From NCBI RefSeq assembly GCF_963576675.1, contig NC_088916.1, forward strand, positions 82,601,501 through 82,665,500: a stretch of 64,000 nt of DNA. Direction: 5' to 3'. Origin of the DNA: Euphorbia lathyris. Taxonomy: Eukaryota; Streptophyta; Magnoliopsida; Malpighiales; Euphorbiaceae. A model generated the notes under the pieces. The model was not told the DNA's origin. It made no database searches and saw only the letters and a list, made by a program, of their open reading frames with translations. Position numbers and translations under genes: made by a program. Shown piece after piece: positions 1 through 10,631 of this stretch (position 1 is its first letter; each line of letters starts with the position of its first letter).

Positions 1-333
1 ATGTATAAGTTTCTGCATTTGAATTTGTGTAGAGTTGACCTGGACATAGATTATTCTAAGAGCCATTTTGTATATTTTGGGAATAAGTATGAACACTTCA
101 AAGGGATTAAAGATAAGAAGGCGTTTGAGTCCACCACTCTTGAATATGTAGTCAAAAGGTCATTAACCGACCATTGCACCTTACATCATCACACTGTAAA
201 ATTACATATGAATAAAAGGAGAGTCGAATTCAAAGAATGTATAGAATGGTTGACTCTGTTAATCTCAGTCTGCATAATTAAGAGGCATATGGGCACAAAC
301 ATAGGTTCTTTTAAGAAACATTTTCTTAACTAG
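1..333 (+). CDS. Unrecognised open frame at the window edge
   Basis: An open frame of 110 codons runs from the first base to a TAG stop, so its true start may lie outside the window. Its N-terminal part has a leucine-rich stretch (FLHLNLCRVDLD) and its C-terminal part a hydrophobic segment (EWLTLLISVCII). These faintly recall plant F-box/LRR proteins, but the order is not the usual one and I cannot assign a family. No promoter, splice site or downstream exon could be identified. It may be a gene fragment or chance; confidence is low. Confidence 0.2.
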   Translation: MYKFLHLNLCRVDLDIDYSKSHFVYFGNKYEHFKGIKDKKAFESTTLEYVVKRSLTDHCTLHHHTVKLHMNKRRVEFKECIEWLTLLISVCIIKRHMGTNIGSFKKHFLN

Positions 334-1319
334 GAAAAAAATGGAGAGTTTCACATAGCTTGATGTAGGAACAAATTTCAAGCTAAAGTATAAGAGTTCA
401 TAGGGGAGTTGATCAACAAGGAGAACTTAACATGAAGTTTTTTTTAAGCACCGAGGATCTTTAGGGTAAGTTTATACAGAACACCTACTCCAATGCTATA
501 ATCATTGGGGTCCGTCATTTACTAATGGTTGAATCCCAATGATATATTTACTTTTAAAATTTCTTATTTATTTTTATTTCTATTAACTAATGTTATAGTC
601 ATTGGGGTCCGTCATTTATGAAAATTAATACAAAAATTGATTAATATTTTAATTTGAATTCCTCTTCATAAAAAAAAATTAATTTGAAGTATTGTATTAT
701 TTATTTTTCTTTAATTAGGTCTACATTATTAGACAAAAATTTAAAAATACAAAATATTTAATCTTTGAGATCGATTATTTACAAAATCTCATCTTCACGC
801 TAGGAAAGGAGCTCAAGGGCTTTCTTCAAGTCTATCTCATCTTGGAGACTGATAGATATCTTGTGTCTATCTTCTAGCATCTCAATCTGACCAAGAGGTA
901 GGATTAAAAACAAAATACTCAACCAAACAAATGAGTAAAGTGACAAGCCTAAGCTTGGCGAATGTTGGTCAGTTCCATAACTTCGTCATCACTTGCTTGG
1001 GTGGATTTATATTTAATGGAATGGCTTAATATTATACTATTATATAAGTATGGTAACCTTTTAACGAGTATTCCATACCTTTTGACAAATATAGAAGAAT
1101 ACTCGAAACCAAGATGCACCAGAGATTGATGAGAGAGACAAACAAATTCCAATACACCCTAAAGTTAAAGGCATTTGTAATGTGGAGAGATAAAGCAATT
1201 AAATGCCTTGAAACTACGCAATTACCAGTGTTTAATATTGGAGATAAACGTAAAATTACAGAATAAATCCCTAAAGAGAAGAAATTTATTTAATTGAAAG
1301 GAGAGTGTAAAATTAAATT
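334..1319. other. AT-rich stretch without a recognisable gene
   Basis: Nothing supportable is seen. A phrase containing 'attggggtccgtcattta' occurs twice (about 504-524 and 602-622), a small local duplication. A 67-codon minus-strand open frame (949-1152) has no recognisable features. Confidence 0.4.
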
Positions 1320-1509
1320 GCGCTGATACCATGTGGAATGAATAAAATTAAAAATAATACTCTCTTATTTATTAATAAGTATTTACACCTATTTATACTA
1401 TTACATGAGAGTGTGATAATTACCAAATGATCCTATATTATTTACAAGTAATTATAAGAATGCCCTTACATATAAAGTAAATCTATTATACTGTAATACA
1501 ATTCTTACA
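1320..1509 (-). repeat. Short LTR with adjacent primer binding site, minus-strand retrotransposon remnant
   Basis: On the minus strand, positions 1509 to 1332 begin TGTAAG and end CCACA, which is the TG...CA form of an LTR. They are followed directly by TGGTATCAGCGC (1331-1320), one mismatch from the usual plant initiator-Met primer site TGGTATCAGAGC. This is what a 5' LTR plus primer site of a minus-strand LTR retrotransposon looks like. The second LTR and any coding region were not found to the left, so it is a remnant of about 190 bp. Confidence 0.5.
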
Positions 1510-1665
1510 TGAGATGAGCTAATTAACCAAGAACTGAAACAATTCATTTTTACCAAGCCAAACTCGTCATGTATTACCTCTTCTTAGAGAAATTGCAGAG
1601 CCATTATGCATGAAGTCAGCAGGATTTATATTACCCCCACCAACAATAGCAGAAATAAATCGGTT

Positions 1666-1956
1666 TGTTAGATATCCCACATTGTTAAATGAGGAATCTA
1701 TATGACTCTTTAAATATGTGAGACAATCCTTACCTTTGAGGTATTTTTTGGGGTGAGTTAGGCCTTTGTTTACATGGTATCAGAGCATTGGTTCAGTGTT
1801 GGGGCTCCTGCTGATATTAGCGTCACGCACAAAATAAATTGGGCGTGAGAGGGCGTGTTAGATATCCCACGTTGCTAAATGTGGAAGCTATATGGCTCAT
1901 CCTTAAATATGTGAGGCAATCCTTACCTTGTGGGGTGAGTTAGACCTCTGTTTACA
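1666..1956 (+). mobile_element. TRIM (terminal-repeat retrotransposon in miniature)
   Basis: Two direct repeats beginning TGTTAGATATCCCAC and ending GTTTACA (1666-1774 and 1856-1956, about 100-109 bp each) flank an 81-bp core. A perfect initiator-Met primer site TGGTATCAGAGC (1775-1786) abuts the first repeat. A purine-rich tract (GCGTGAGAGGGCG) abuts the second. That is the complete architecture of a TRIM: LTR, primer site, purine tract, LTR and no coding capacity. No convincing 5-bp target duplication was found (CGGTT versus CAATT), so the copy is old or its flanks have drifted. Confidence 0.8.
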
Positions 1957-3170
1957 CAATTATTATGGGCTACAACAAGAACAAAATGACAAAAAAAATG
2001 CAGAATCTGAGATAAATCCGCAATAAATTTTGTTTCATCGATAAACATATCCACAAAAGTGTATTTCCATTATTATGTGCCACATCAAGAACAAGACCGA
2101 CATAAAAAAAATACAGAATCCGCAATTGTTTCTCACAAATTTCTAGGTTTAGGTATATAATTTCTAAATTAGGGGTTGCTAAATTATGGATTATTAATAT
2201 GTTGTTTACTTAGTAATTACAATTAATTTAGGAATTTCTAATTTATGGTTTAATTTAGAGAATCTAATTTATGATTTCTAATTTAGGGTTGAATTATTTC
2301 TAATTTAGGGTATTATTTAGATATTTCTATTTGCTTTAATTTAAATTATGATATTTAGGTGTTTTGATTAAATTGAATTGATAATATATTTTAGGGGTTT
2401 TCATTAAATTGAATTGATAATGTGATAAGGTTTTAAGGATCTTTATTAAATTGAATTGGTGAATTAAATTTGATTAAATTTGATTGAATTGTATTTAATT
2501 GGTGATATTTAGGGATTTTACGATTTTGATTAAATTAAATTGGCGAATTAGGTTGAATTAGTGATATTTAGGGATTTTGATTGAATTGGATTGTTGTTCT
2601 TCAGGTATTTTCTAGATTTTAGTTCAATCAATTACTAGTGAACAATGAATATATCGAAAAAAATATTCAAAACAACTGTTGTATATGAATACATTTGCAA
2701 TAGGAATCAAACTCTTGAATCGTCGTACGAAAAAAAAACTACGTACAATGGAGTCCTATGAGGTTTCAGTCCTGGCTCTGCCCCTGTTTGTCACTGTTAC
2801 CATTGATCCACCTTTTTGACATTTGACTTTCGCTTCAATATGTTAAATTCTCTCTTTCCCTATTTTACTCCTCTCATCATGAGAAAAAGGAAATTAACCT
2901 GTTGAAGTGTGAGTCCAAGGTCTATGTGGTATCCAAAATTTTGTCACTTAGTTCAAGTGGTATCGTTTAGTAAAAGTTGGCCCCAAAGCATTCTCATTGG
3001 TGACATTTGATACATTTAGATGAAAAATTATTTAATTGTTAAATTTTCAGCATGACAAAAATTTTAACACGTGACATACACGTGGCAATTATATAATTTT
3101 TTATTTATTCACCTCTAAATTTTATATAGAAATAAAATAATTAAAACAATTGTCATATATATATCATATA
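1957..3170. other. AT-rich DNA with degenerate short repeats
   Basis: No gene is seen. About 2150-2600 is a degenerate run of phrases such as 'atttagggattttgatta' and 'aaattgaattg', which looks like an eroded simple or tandem repeat. Confidence 0.4.
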
Positions 3171-3322
3171 TTAAAAATTGTGTTATTTAACCCTAAAAAA
3201 AGTTGTCTTATTTAAAATGAATTAATAAATAAGATAAATTTTCGTTAAAAATTGTGTTATTTAACCCTAAAAAAATTGTCTTATCCAAAATGAATTAATA
3301 AATAAGATAAATTTTCATCAAA
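3171..3322 (+). repeat. Two-copy tandem duplication, period 74 bp
   Basis: The stretch starting 'ttaaaaattgtgttattt' at 3171 is repeated starting at 3245 with few differences (for example tatttaaaa versus tatccaaaa). This is a simple local tandem duplication with no coding content. Confidence 0.75.
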
Positions 3323-3501
3323 AGTGATAAATGTTAGAGATACCACGTCGGATAAATGTTACTTGAAGGGTCATTTGGCCTTTTCTTTTTGTTTTCCTTC
3401 CCTTGCTGCTGTTCTGTGTTATTTTTACTGCTTTCTTATGAAAAAAAAAAATCTAATTTACTTTAAATTAAGATTTATTTTATACTAATGGATTCGCGAA
3501 G

Positions 3502-4542
3502 TGTTGAAATATAAACTCAAGTATAAATGTCAAAGGTCCAATAAGCCATAAGAGGCCCTAAAAATATCAAAGTCTAAGAGCTTAATTGATCCGGAATCAG
3601 AAGAGAAGATCCTAGAGAATCAAAGTCAACTTAGGCGTTTTCGGAATTGGCAAAGAAGACAGATGTCAGAAGCTTTGCCAGCCAAATCTCTATCCCACAT
3701 TACCATTTTTTGGGAAAAAATAAAACAACATCTAAGGAATCAGAAGATATCGTTGACACACTAATCAACACAAGATAGAGGTCTGATTTCGTCAACAGTT
3801 CTTTCCTTATTTGTGCATAATGGCCTTTGAAAGACATAAGACATAAGTCATTTGAAGCTTCCCTCTACCAGACAAGTTCAAAAAGAGATTAAAAACATTC
3901 AACTGAAAAGGAGCAAAAGCAAGAAATACACATTCGTATTTCATACTTGTGTAATTCATTTGAGAGATAATCCTTAATCTGTGTTCTAGATTAAAACAAA
4001 ATCACCATAAAAAGCTCTTCTGTTTACTTCGGTTTCAAGTAAAGGTAGATAGTTGAGTATGGAATGTAAAGAACAATACTTTATATAACCTATGTATCTA
4101 TTGTAAATGTTTGTGCTCTACGATAAAGAGTTAAGTAGTGGATTAAGACCCAAAAGAAGGTATTTTGGGGACTGGATATAGAGCAGGTGGCCGAACTAGT
4201 ATAAATCGCTAAGTAACTTCTTTCTAACCCTACCTTTAGTTACTTCTGTTATTTGCTTGCTCTCAACTTATCTTCTCATATATAAAGATCCGACTATTAT
4301 GCATCAATAGATCGTAAACCTTAAGTCTTTATAGAAGCCCCTTTGTGTAGGTTTTCTTCCGTATAAAAAGGTCAGAAGCAGAATCAAGCTCTAGCTCTGT
4401 TGACTGATTAACTCAGTAAATAGAACTTGCCTCTGATTCTAAACTTGCTTCTGTGCTATGCTATTGAACTAAAAATGAGAATTAACTAATAGTTCCATTC
4501 ACACCCTTTGAAACTAATATTCTATCTCACAAGAGACCAACA
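3502..4542 (+). repeat. Probable solo LTR of a Sirevirus-like copia element
   Basis: The 1041-bp stretch begins TGTTGAAA and ends GACCAACA, the same termini as the 1338-bp Sirevirus LTRs at 33711 and 43594. It shares order-conserved phrases with them: 'ggtccaataagcc' near the start, 'atagttcc' and 'gagaccaaca' at the end. No primer site follows the end and no internal retrotransposon sequence is present, so it reads as a solo LTR left by LTR-LTR recombination. A matching target duplication could not be identified (CGAAG versus ATTGT), which leaves the exact borders open. Confidence 0.6.
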
Positions 4543-4877
4543 ATTGTCGCTATAATTACTAGAGAAGAAGACGACTATGTTGTTTTAGATGGAAGATTTT
4601 TCAAACCAAGTCTTCTAAAGTTATGGCTTCCCTTCTCTACTTCAGCTAAATTTGTCCTCTCTAGCTCAAAATCAAACTCAAAGTGCTCCTTGGAATATCT
4701 ATAATATCTATAACTTGTGATGCCAGTTGAGGCTACAACACAAGCAATTAAATTATCAAATATGGTGGAAATTCAAGTTAAATAGGCACGTGATTATCCA
4801 AAATGAGCAAAACAAAGTGACCAATCAACACATTTTATTAATAAAATTGAACCGCAAAACATTGTAAACAAAAGTGC
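4543..4877. other. Intergenic, nothing recognised
   Basis: AT-rich single-copy-looking DNA between the solo LTR and the fold-back MITE. No coding or structured feature is seen. Confidence 0.3.
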
Positions 4878-4887
4878 ATAAATAATA

Positions 4888-5610
4888 GAGTAAATTACAC
4901 CAATGATACCTGAACTTTACCTTAATTTACACTTTGGTACCTAGATTACATTTTGTCTCAAAAATATACCTGAAGTAACGATGACCTGACAATTAAGTAT
5001 ATTTTACCGGTTAATGGCTGGTCAATGTGATTTTGATGAATAAATTACACTGATGGTACCTGAACTTTACCTGAATTCACATTTTGGTACCTAGATTTCA
5101 TTTTATCCAAAAAATACATTTCAAGTAAAGATGACTCAATATTTTAGTATATTTGACCGATTAGTGATTGATCAACCCGAGTTTGACCATTTTAAATTAA
5201 AAATTGAGACCAATCATACACTCAATTAACATAAAATTATAATACTGTCATTTAGCTCATAAATGATAATATTATAATTTTATGTTAATTGAGTGTATGG
5301 TGAGTCTCAATGTTTAGTTCATGTTACCCGATCACTAACCGATCAAATGAACTAAACCTTCCAGTCACCTTTACTTATGTTATCTTTTTAGGATAAAATA
5401 AAATCCAGGTACCGAAGTGTGAATTATGGTAAAGTTCAGGTACCATTAATGTAATTAACTCATGAAACTCGCGTTGACCGGTCATAACCGGTAAAAATAT
5501 ACTAAATTGTCCGGTCATCGTTACTTCAGGTATATTTTTGAGACAAAATGTAATCTAGGTACCAAAGTGTAAACTATGTAAAGTTCAGGTACCATTGGTG
5601 TAGTTTACCC
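4888..5610. mobile_element. Fold-back MITE, Mutator-like, with 10-bp target duplication
   Basis: The element is almost wholly palindromic. The left arm starts GAGTAAATTACACCAATG and the right arm, reverse-complemented, starts GGGTAAACTACACCAATGG. The arms meet near 5245 around a short loop, with a near-perfect central stem (ends 'gtcattta' / 'taaatgat'). It is flanked by the identical 10-mer ATAAATAATA at 4878-4887 and 5611-5620. Long inverted arms, no coding capacity and a 9-11 bp target duplication are typical of Mutator-type MITEs. Repeated phrases 'ggtacctgaactttacc' occur in each arm. Confidence 0.85.
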
Positions 5611-5620
5611 ATAAATAATA

Positions 5621-6609
5621 TAAAAATGAACATAAAAGTTTACAATGAAGTGAGAATTCTTATTGCAAGTTATCACAACAAAATTGCAGGAATAGACACT
5701 AGAGGCAACAAATTTGGTGTAAAATCACATCATGTTTGATCCACCATGATAAAAGATGACCCTGTCCACATATATCTCAACGAGCTCATCTAAATCATTC
5801 AATTATTTTAATATTTATAATCATCTAACCAATAAATCATGCAATTATTTTCCCATCGTCAAGACAGGGACGGGCCGGGGGCCCGACTCTTTCGGCCTTC
5901 GAAACCACCATGACCATGAGTAGTTTGGGTGTCCCTGTCTCCAGGAAATTTGAGACTGTGGTGATCTCGGTCCCCTGTTTTCAAGAAATAATGATCGGGT
6001 GCTGAATTAGTACCCCAAAATTTGCCTAGGTCCGGTTAAGCCCTCTTTAAATCCAAATTTTTAGTTTTTTTTTCCTATTAGGCTGTCTCTAAATCTGACT
6101 TTTTCTATTAGACACAAATTTTTTACATGTTAAAAATCTTAAACACAATATAGCTTAATTTTAAAATGTTTTACATTGATATTTAAAAATTGGTTCTTGA
6201 TCACTCAGATTATAACACCTATATATACTAAAACAATTTGAACAAGTTCGATTTAGCAAAACAAACTTTTTTTACACACCAGGTATACAATGGGACCCTC
6301 CGACCGAACAATCATGTATTTGCCACTGTTCGAGACAATATACTAATGGCGACTTGTTGATATATAGGAAAGTATTTTGCCTATAATTTCATCAGAAACT
6401 TGTTGATTATGTCTATAATATAGACACATTCAAAATATTGCTTGTCTTTAGGCACCGACAAATGCATATCCATAATTTCAACCTTCCACCATATTATGAT
6501 ATAGGAAGAAGAAAATGGAAGTAACATTTAAAAAAAAATAAGAGAAAAAATAAAAACAAAGAAGGGTGAAGAGAAGAGTAACAACATAATGCTGCAATTC
6601 ACATTTTCT
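5621..6609. other. Intergenic, nothing recognised
   Basis: No gene is seen. A short GC-rich island at about 5865-5900 (gggccgggggcccga) stands out against the AT-rich background but could not be assigned. Confidence 0.3.
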
Positions 6610-6868
6610 TTTTCATATTACATGTCGTTTTAGAGAGTTAAATAAAAGTTAAGGATATTAAAGAAAAGACATTATTGCCCCTTATTTATTAATTCCATAA
6701 TTTATCTATTCTATAATAAGTCCATTATTCTAATTAATTTTCATAAACTCACGTTTTATAACAGGAAAAAAAGATGATTTAGCGTGTACTGATCATATAA
6801 AATGACATGTAATATGAAACAAAAAAAATCTCTAAAAAAAACATTTAATATGAAACGGAAGTAGTACT
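6610..6868. mobile_element. Possible MITE with 'CCGTTTCATATTA' end
   Basis: The right end reads, in reverse complement, ACTTCCGTTTCATATTAAATG. It is followed inside by a second 'tttcatattacatgtc' phrase that is also present in direct form at the left (about 6613-6632). Ends of this wording are common in plant Stowaway/Tourist-type MITEs. The left terminus is not matched well and no TA or TTA target duplication could be fixed, so this is a weak call. Confidence 0.35.
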
Positions 6869-6954
6869 ATCTAAGCTACTATTGCTTTTAGAAGATCTAA
6901 GCTACTATTTATAATTTTAGTAGTTGCACAAAATATTATATTAATTTTTGATTT

Positions 6955-7602
6955 TTTTATTACTACCTAATTTTTTTCCAAAAGAGTATGATATGAATGT
7001 GTTTTTCCATAATAAATATTTATTTTGTTTACATTAATTAAATTAAGCAAAAAGTAACTTGAAATTATAGAAACTCGATCTCCATGTCAAATTGAGGATC
7101 TGGGGTACTCATTTTGATATATGTTAATATGTATATTAAATCAATAAAAAATATTTGATGATGTGGACAACATATGTTAGGTATGTAAAGAATATTCTAC
7201 ATTTGATTTGAAGGACGTATTATTAAATTTTTTGGCTTACATCCGTGTTTAAAATTAGATAGACTATTATAACCCATCCAAACTGAACTAAGGTTTAGCA
7301 ATGTCTGATTCTGTTGGAAACTGAATTGAAAAAAACTAAACCAAAAGTAAAGGATCTACAACCAAATCAATTGAACGAAAAATCGATTTTGTCTGGTTTG
7401 AACCAAACCAAATTGGTCTCATTCAGTTCTAGACAAGTAAAATCAAGCAGCAGATACTTTAAAAAAATAAATAAATATAGAGGTAAGAAATCACAAGATA
7501 GACAAAATTATTTGGTATTAATCTTGGATTTTAATATGCTATAATAAAAAAACATCAATTTGTATTAATAACCATCAATCAACTCAAATCATGCTATTTC
7601 CA
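6955..7602 (+). repeat. Dispersed repeat, copy 1 (inverted copy at 48300-48968)
   Basis: This stretch of about 650 bp matches the reverse complement of 48300-48968 along its length. Both contain 'ttattactacctaa', 'ttaattaaattaagcaaaaag', 'tgatgtggacaacatatg' and 'agacaagtaaaatc' in the same order. Neither copy has a convincing open frame; the 76-codon frame inside this copy (7314-7544) is not kept in the other. The ends show no clear terminal repeat, so the element type is unknown. Confidence 0.75.
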
Positions 7603-8472
7603 AATTTTATTGATATAGGGATGGAAAGAAAATTTTGTAATTATATTAATATGGAATTTACATTTATTATTAAGTTGAAACAAAAAAGGAAATGAGTAAA
7701 TTTTGCTATTATTTTTTGTTTGGTAGGTGTCATTTGTTTTTCCTTTTTCTATTTAGGAAGTAATAATATAGTATAGAATAGTGACCAAATTTAACCCTAT
7801 TATTGGTCGGAAAGTGCAAATTTCACACTAGTATTTGAAATAGTAAAACTTTATTCCTAATATTAATTTTAGCTCAATTTAATGAAAATTTTGAACAGAC
7901 TGGTGATAGTTATTTGTCCGTCATAGTCATATCAGACGTTCCAAATATATTTGTCGATAAACTGAAGATTGAAAAATAAATGACTAGGACTTGATAAAAA
8001 TCTGAGACTTAAATATGGATTTTGCCAATTATTAATAGTTGGTTTTGTAAGAAAAAATATATGATGAGACGTGCATATTAAATAGACTAGTTACAGTATG
8101 CTTATATTTTAAAATATTTTTTTTATTAAAATAAAAGAGGCTTGGATAAAATATAGTCTTAATATTTTAAATATATTTATTATGTATAAGTTAAGGTATT
8201 TTTAATTATAAATTGACATTTTAAATATCAAAGTGTGAAACACCCTAAAATTATATGGTATGTAAATCAATTATCCATAATTATTAGGGATAACATATTA
8301 AAATAGAATCAAAGTTTTTTTGGAAGAGCCAATTTAGCTCCTAATACAAAACATAGCAATTTATTTTAATAGTCATCTATCAAGTCATGATTTGAGTGAT
8401 ATATTATTTCCATTTCTATTTGCTAGTAATATTTACTTTCCTAATGGAAAATAAGTGTATGCATTCTTCTTC
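7603..8472. other. AT-rich upstream region of the ELOF1-like gene
   Basis: No repeat or gene was recognised. The last 100 bases lead into the promoter of the downstream gene. Confidence 0.3.
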
Positions 8473-8480
8473 TATATAAT
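8473..8480 (+). promoter_or_regulatory. TATA box of the ELOF1-like gene
   Basis: TATATAAT lies about 54 bases upstream of the ATG at 8534. That leaves a short 5' leader of roughly 25 bases if transcription begins about 30 bases downstream. The position and sequence fit a plant RNA polymerase II core promoter; the start site itself is inferred. Confidence 0.5.
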
Positions 8481-8533
8481 TCAAATCAATAGCTCCAAAA
8501 GACGGTGAACTACTCAATTCTTCAGCAAACTAA

Positions 8534-8803
8534 ATGGCAAGAAGAAGAACAAAGCGTGTTGTTAGGACTATGAAGAAAGCAAGGGGAATGGGCAAGTTGG
8601 AAACCAGTTTCAATTGTCCTTTTTGTGACCATACTAAGTCAGTCGAGTGTGCGTTCGATAAGAAATCCAGAACCGCACAAGTTGTTTGTAGTATCTGCAA
8701 GGAAAGCTATACCACTTCCTACAACCTTTTAAGTGAACCTATAGATATTTATACTGAATGGATTGACGAGTGCCATCGATCCAATCAAAAAACTGCTATT
8801 TGA
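8534..8803 (+). CDS. ELOF1: Transcription elongation factor 1 homolog (Elf1/ELOF1 family)
   Basis: An intact 89-residue protein, close to the usual 80-120 residues of the family. The N-terminus is a basic tail rich in Arg and Lys (residues 2-21). A zinc ribbon follows with ligand pairs CPFC (Cys28, Cys31) and CSIC (Cys52, Cys55). The conserved signature IDIYTEWIDEC lies at residues 70-80. Elf1-family proteins bind elongating RNA polymerase II and act in the nucleus on transcription through chromatin and in transcription-coupled repair. The start is the first ATG after a TATA box and gives the expected basic N-terminus. The reading frame is uninterrupted. The absence of introns could be normal or could mark a retrocopy; no poly(A) tract or target duplication was seen to prove the latter. 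The C-terminus lacks the acidic tail seen in some plant members. Confidence 0.9.
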   Translation: MARRRTKRVVRTMKKARGMGKLETSFNCPFCDHTKSVECAFDKKSRTAQVVCSICKESYTTSYNLLSEPIDIYTEWIDECHRSNQKTAI

Positions 8804-9930
8804 TTTCTCACTTTTCATCTTCTTCTCAATTAAGGTTTTTTTCTTGACGTTTTTATTTTTAATGATGTTATTTGCGATTAAAACTAGGTATTCTTTCCAT
8901 TAATTCCTTCCAATTTTCAGATTTTCATTTTAACAACTCTCCAAACATTCATCAATTTAATACCTTAAATTTAAGGAATAAGTAAATCATGTGTAAAAAG
9001 AATAGGAGTAGAATAGTACTTTTGAAAATCCAAAATAGAGTTGTGAATAATAGAAACATCACTATAATAACTAAAAAAATATTGTTAAGCATGAAAACAT
9101 GAAGTTGTTAGGTACATGCCCCAATTAACGAGTCACGTGATTTCATTTAAAAAAAAAGCAATTAATTAAAGAATTGGGTGTAACCACGTTTTGGCAGTTA
9201 GATGCATTGTAAGTTTGTTTGATCATTAGTGCTTCTATTTTGATTTATCTCATATTATTATTAACTCTAGAAAATTGTCTAGAAAATACAATCTTTGTAG
9301 TCTAAGTTTTCTAGTGGAAGATTTATTTCTCTATTGTGGACATAACCCTAAATCAAGGGTGAACCATATTAAATTATTGTCATCACTTTTATTGATTACT
9401 TTTTCTCGTTCTTATTTTGCGGAATATTTCATTTTACTCCTAACATTTGTGCGGGCTGAAGATGGTCTAATTCAAAATAAGTAAGAACCTGGTCCTCCAG
9501 ATAGAATAAAAAGGAGCTTTAACTCAAATAAGGATTTCTAGACTTTTCAAAACCCAGCAGAGAGAATGCATGAATTGTGTATATTTTCCTGCTAGATTTA
9601 GTCTACTTAATTCTCGAGTAGATTTTAACAAGATTATGTGAATTCTTTGAAAATACCTTATATTTATATTTGATATATTTGTGCATGTTATTTTTTGCAG
9701 GAGAAATTATCAGTATGATCAATTCATGGAAAACGAAAAGTACCTAATGCAACACTCAAATATTGGGTTGGGAAGCAATTCTTAGTTTCCATTTAGTTCT
9801 ATCTTCTTTTTGTATTTTCCTTTCTTATTTAATAAAAAGAAAAATAAATATAAAATGATAATGGTTTGAAGGACATGGATTATCATAAAAAAAATTAAAG
9901 ATGGCTTAGTTCTTGATTATATACCAAGAA
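8804..9930. other. Intergenic, nothing recognised
   Basis: Contains the presumed 3' UTR of the ELOF1-like gene and AT-rich DNA. A 69-codon frame (9275-9484) has no recognisable domain and is not called a gene. Confidence 0.3.
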
Positions 9931-10086
9931 GGTCAATGCCAATGCTTATCATATCGCGCTGCCAAATTGGCTTGGTAAAATGTCACCAGCTTTCAACGTC
10001 CATGACCTTAGCCCGTGGAAGCCGGATGGTCCTTTGGAGCTTGACAAGAATACACCAGCGTCTAGCTCTTCCAAAGAAGGAGAGAA
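9931..10086 (+). pseudogene. Truncated second copy of the gypsy pol 3' end
   Basis: This piece matches the last ~155 bases of the gypsy pol frame (15027-15188) nearly base for base, including the integrase C-terminal region and the purine tract. It lies immediately before the 5' LTR. It starts abruptly at 9931 in unrelated DNA. A 2-base insertion (gagagaa versus gagaa) precedes the LTR. The simplest reading is that the LTR at 10087-10584 was originally the 3' LTR of a now-truncated upstream element and is shared with the element that follows. Confidence 0.8.
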
Positions 10087-10584
10087 TGATGCGGACATCC
10101 TAGCTAGAGCCGGCGGATCCTAGGCGCATCGGATCCTGGACGCAGCCTGGCGGATCCTAAGGGGGGGGGGGGCACTAGAGTTGGCGGATCACTGGGGCGT
10201 ACGAGAGGGAGGATCCTCAATCTATTCCTGGGCGGATCTTCAGGTTTACTTCCTCCCGAAGGAATTCACCAACAACCCTGACACTCCGTACCTGTACCTT
10301 TGCACTGATTGTCGGGGCGTATTACCTATTTTACCCTTTTGTTGATAACCTTATTGTAACCCTAGTAGGGGTAGTCCTTGTCCTTTTTGTTATCATTAGG
10401 GGGATGTATTTAAACCCCATTTTATAAGGATGAGGCAACTTTTATCAATCAAAAATCATTCTCCTTGAGAAACAAAGGTTTATACCTTGTTATATTGGGA
10501 TTCACTCCTTCTAGTTTAGCTAGAGAAGAACCTCTTTGTTGGTTTACGATTAAACCCTTCATTTATCGCTTTCAATCTGTATCA
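10087..10584 (+). repeat. 5' LTR of the gypsy element
   Basis: A 498-bp repeat, TGATGCGGACATC...CTGTATCA. It carries several GGCGGATCC phrases near its start, a 12-base G run, and a TATA-like 'gtatttaaacccc' at about 10404. It differs from the 3' copy by a few substitutions and the length of the G run (12 versus 7). Confidence 0.9.
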
Positions 10585-10586
10585 GT

Positions 10587-10598
10587 TGGTATCAGAGC
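10587..10598 (+). other. Primer binding site (initiator Met tRNA) of the gypsy element
   Basis: TGGTATCAGAGC lies two bases after the 5' LTR and is complementary to the 3' end of the plant initiator methionine tRNA, the usual primer for minus-strand DNA synthesis. Confidence 0.9.
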
Positions 10599-10631
10599 CG
10601 ATCGTTTCCTGACCCGAAACTTCTTTTGGCA

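Noticed and set aside
7314..7544. Open frame of 76 codons
   Set aside because: It lies within a dispersed repeat and is not preserved in the inverted copy at 48 kb.
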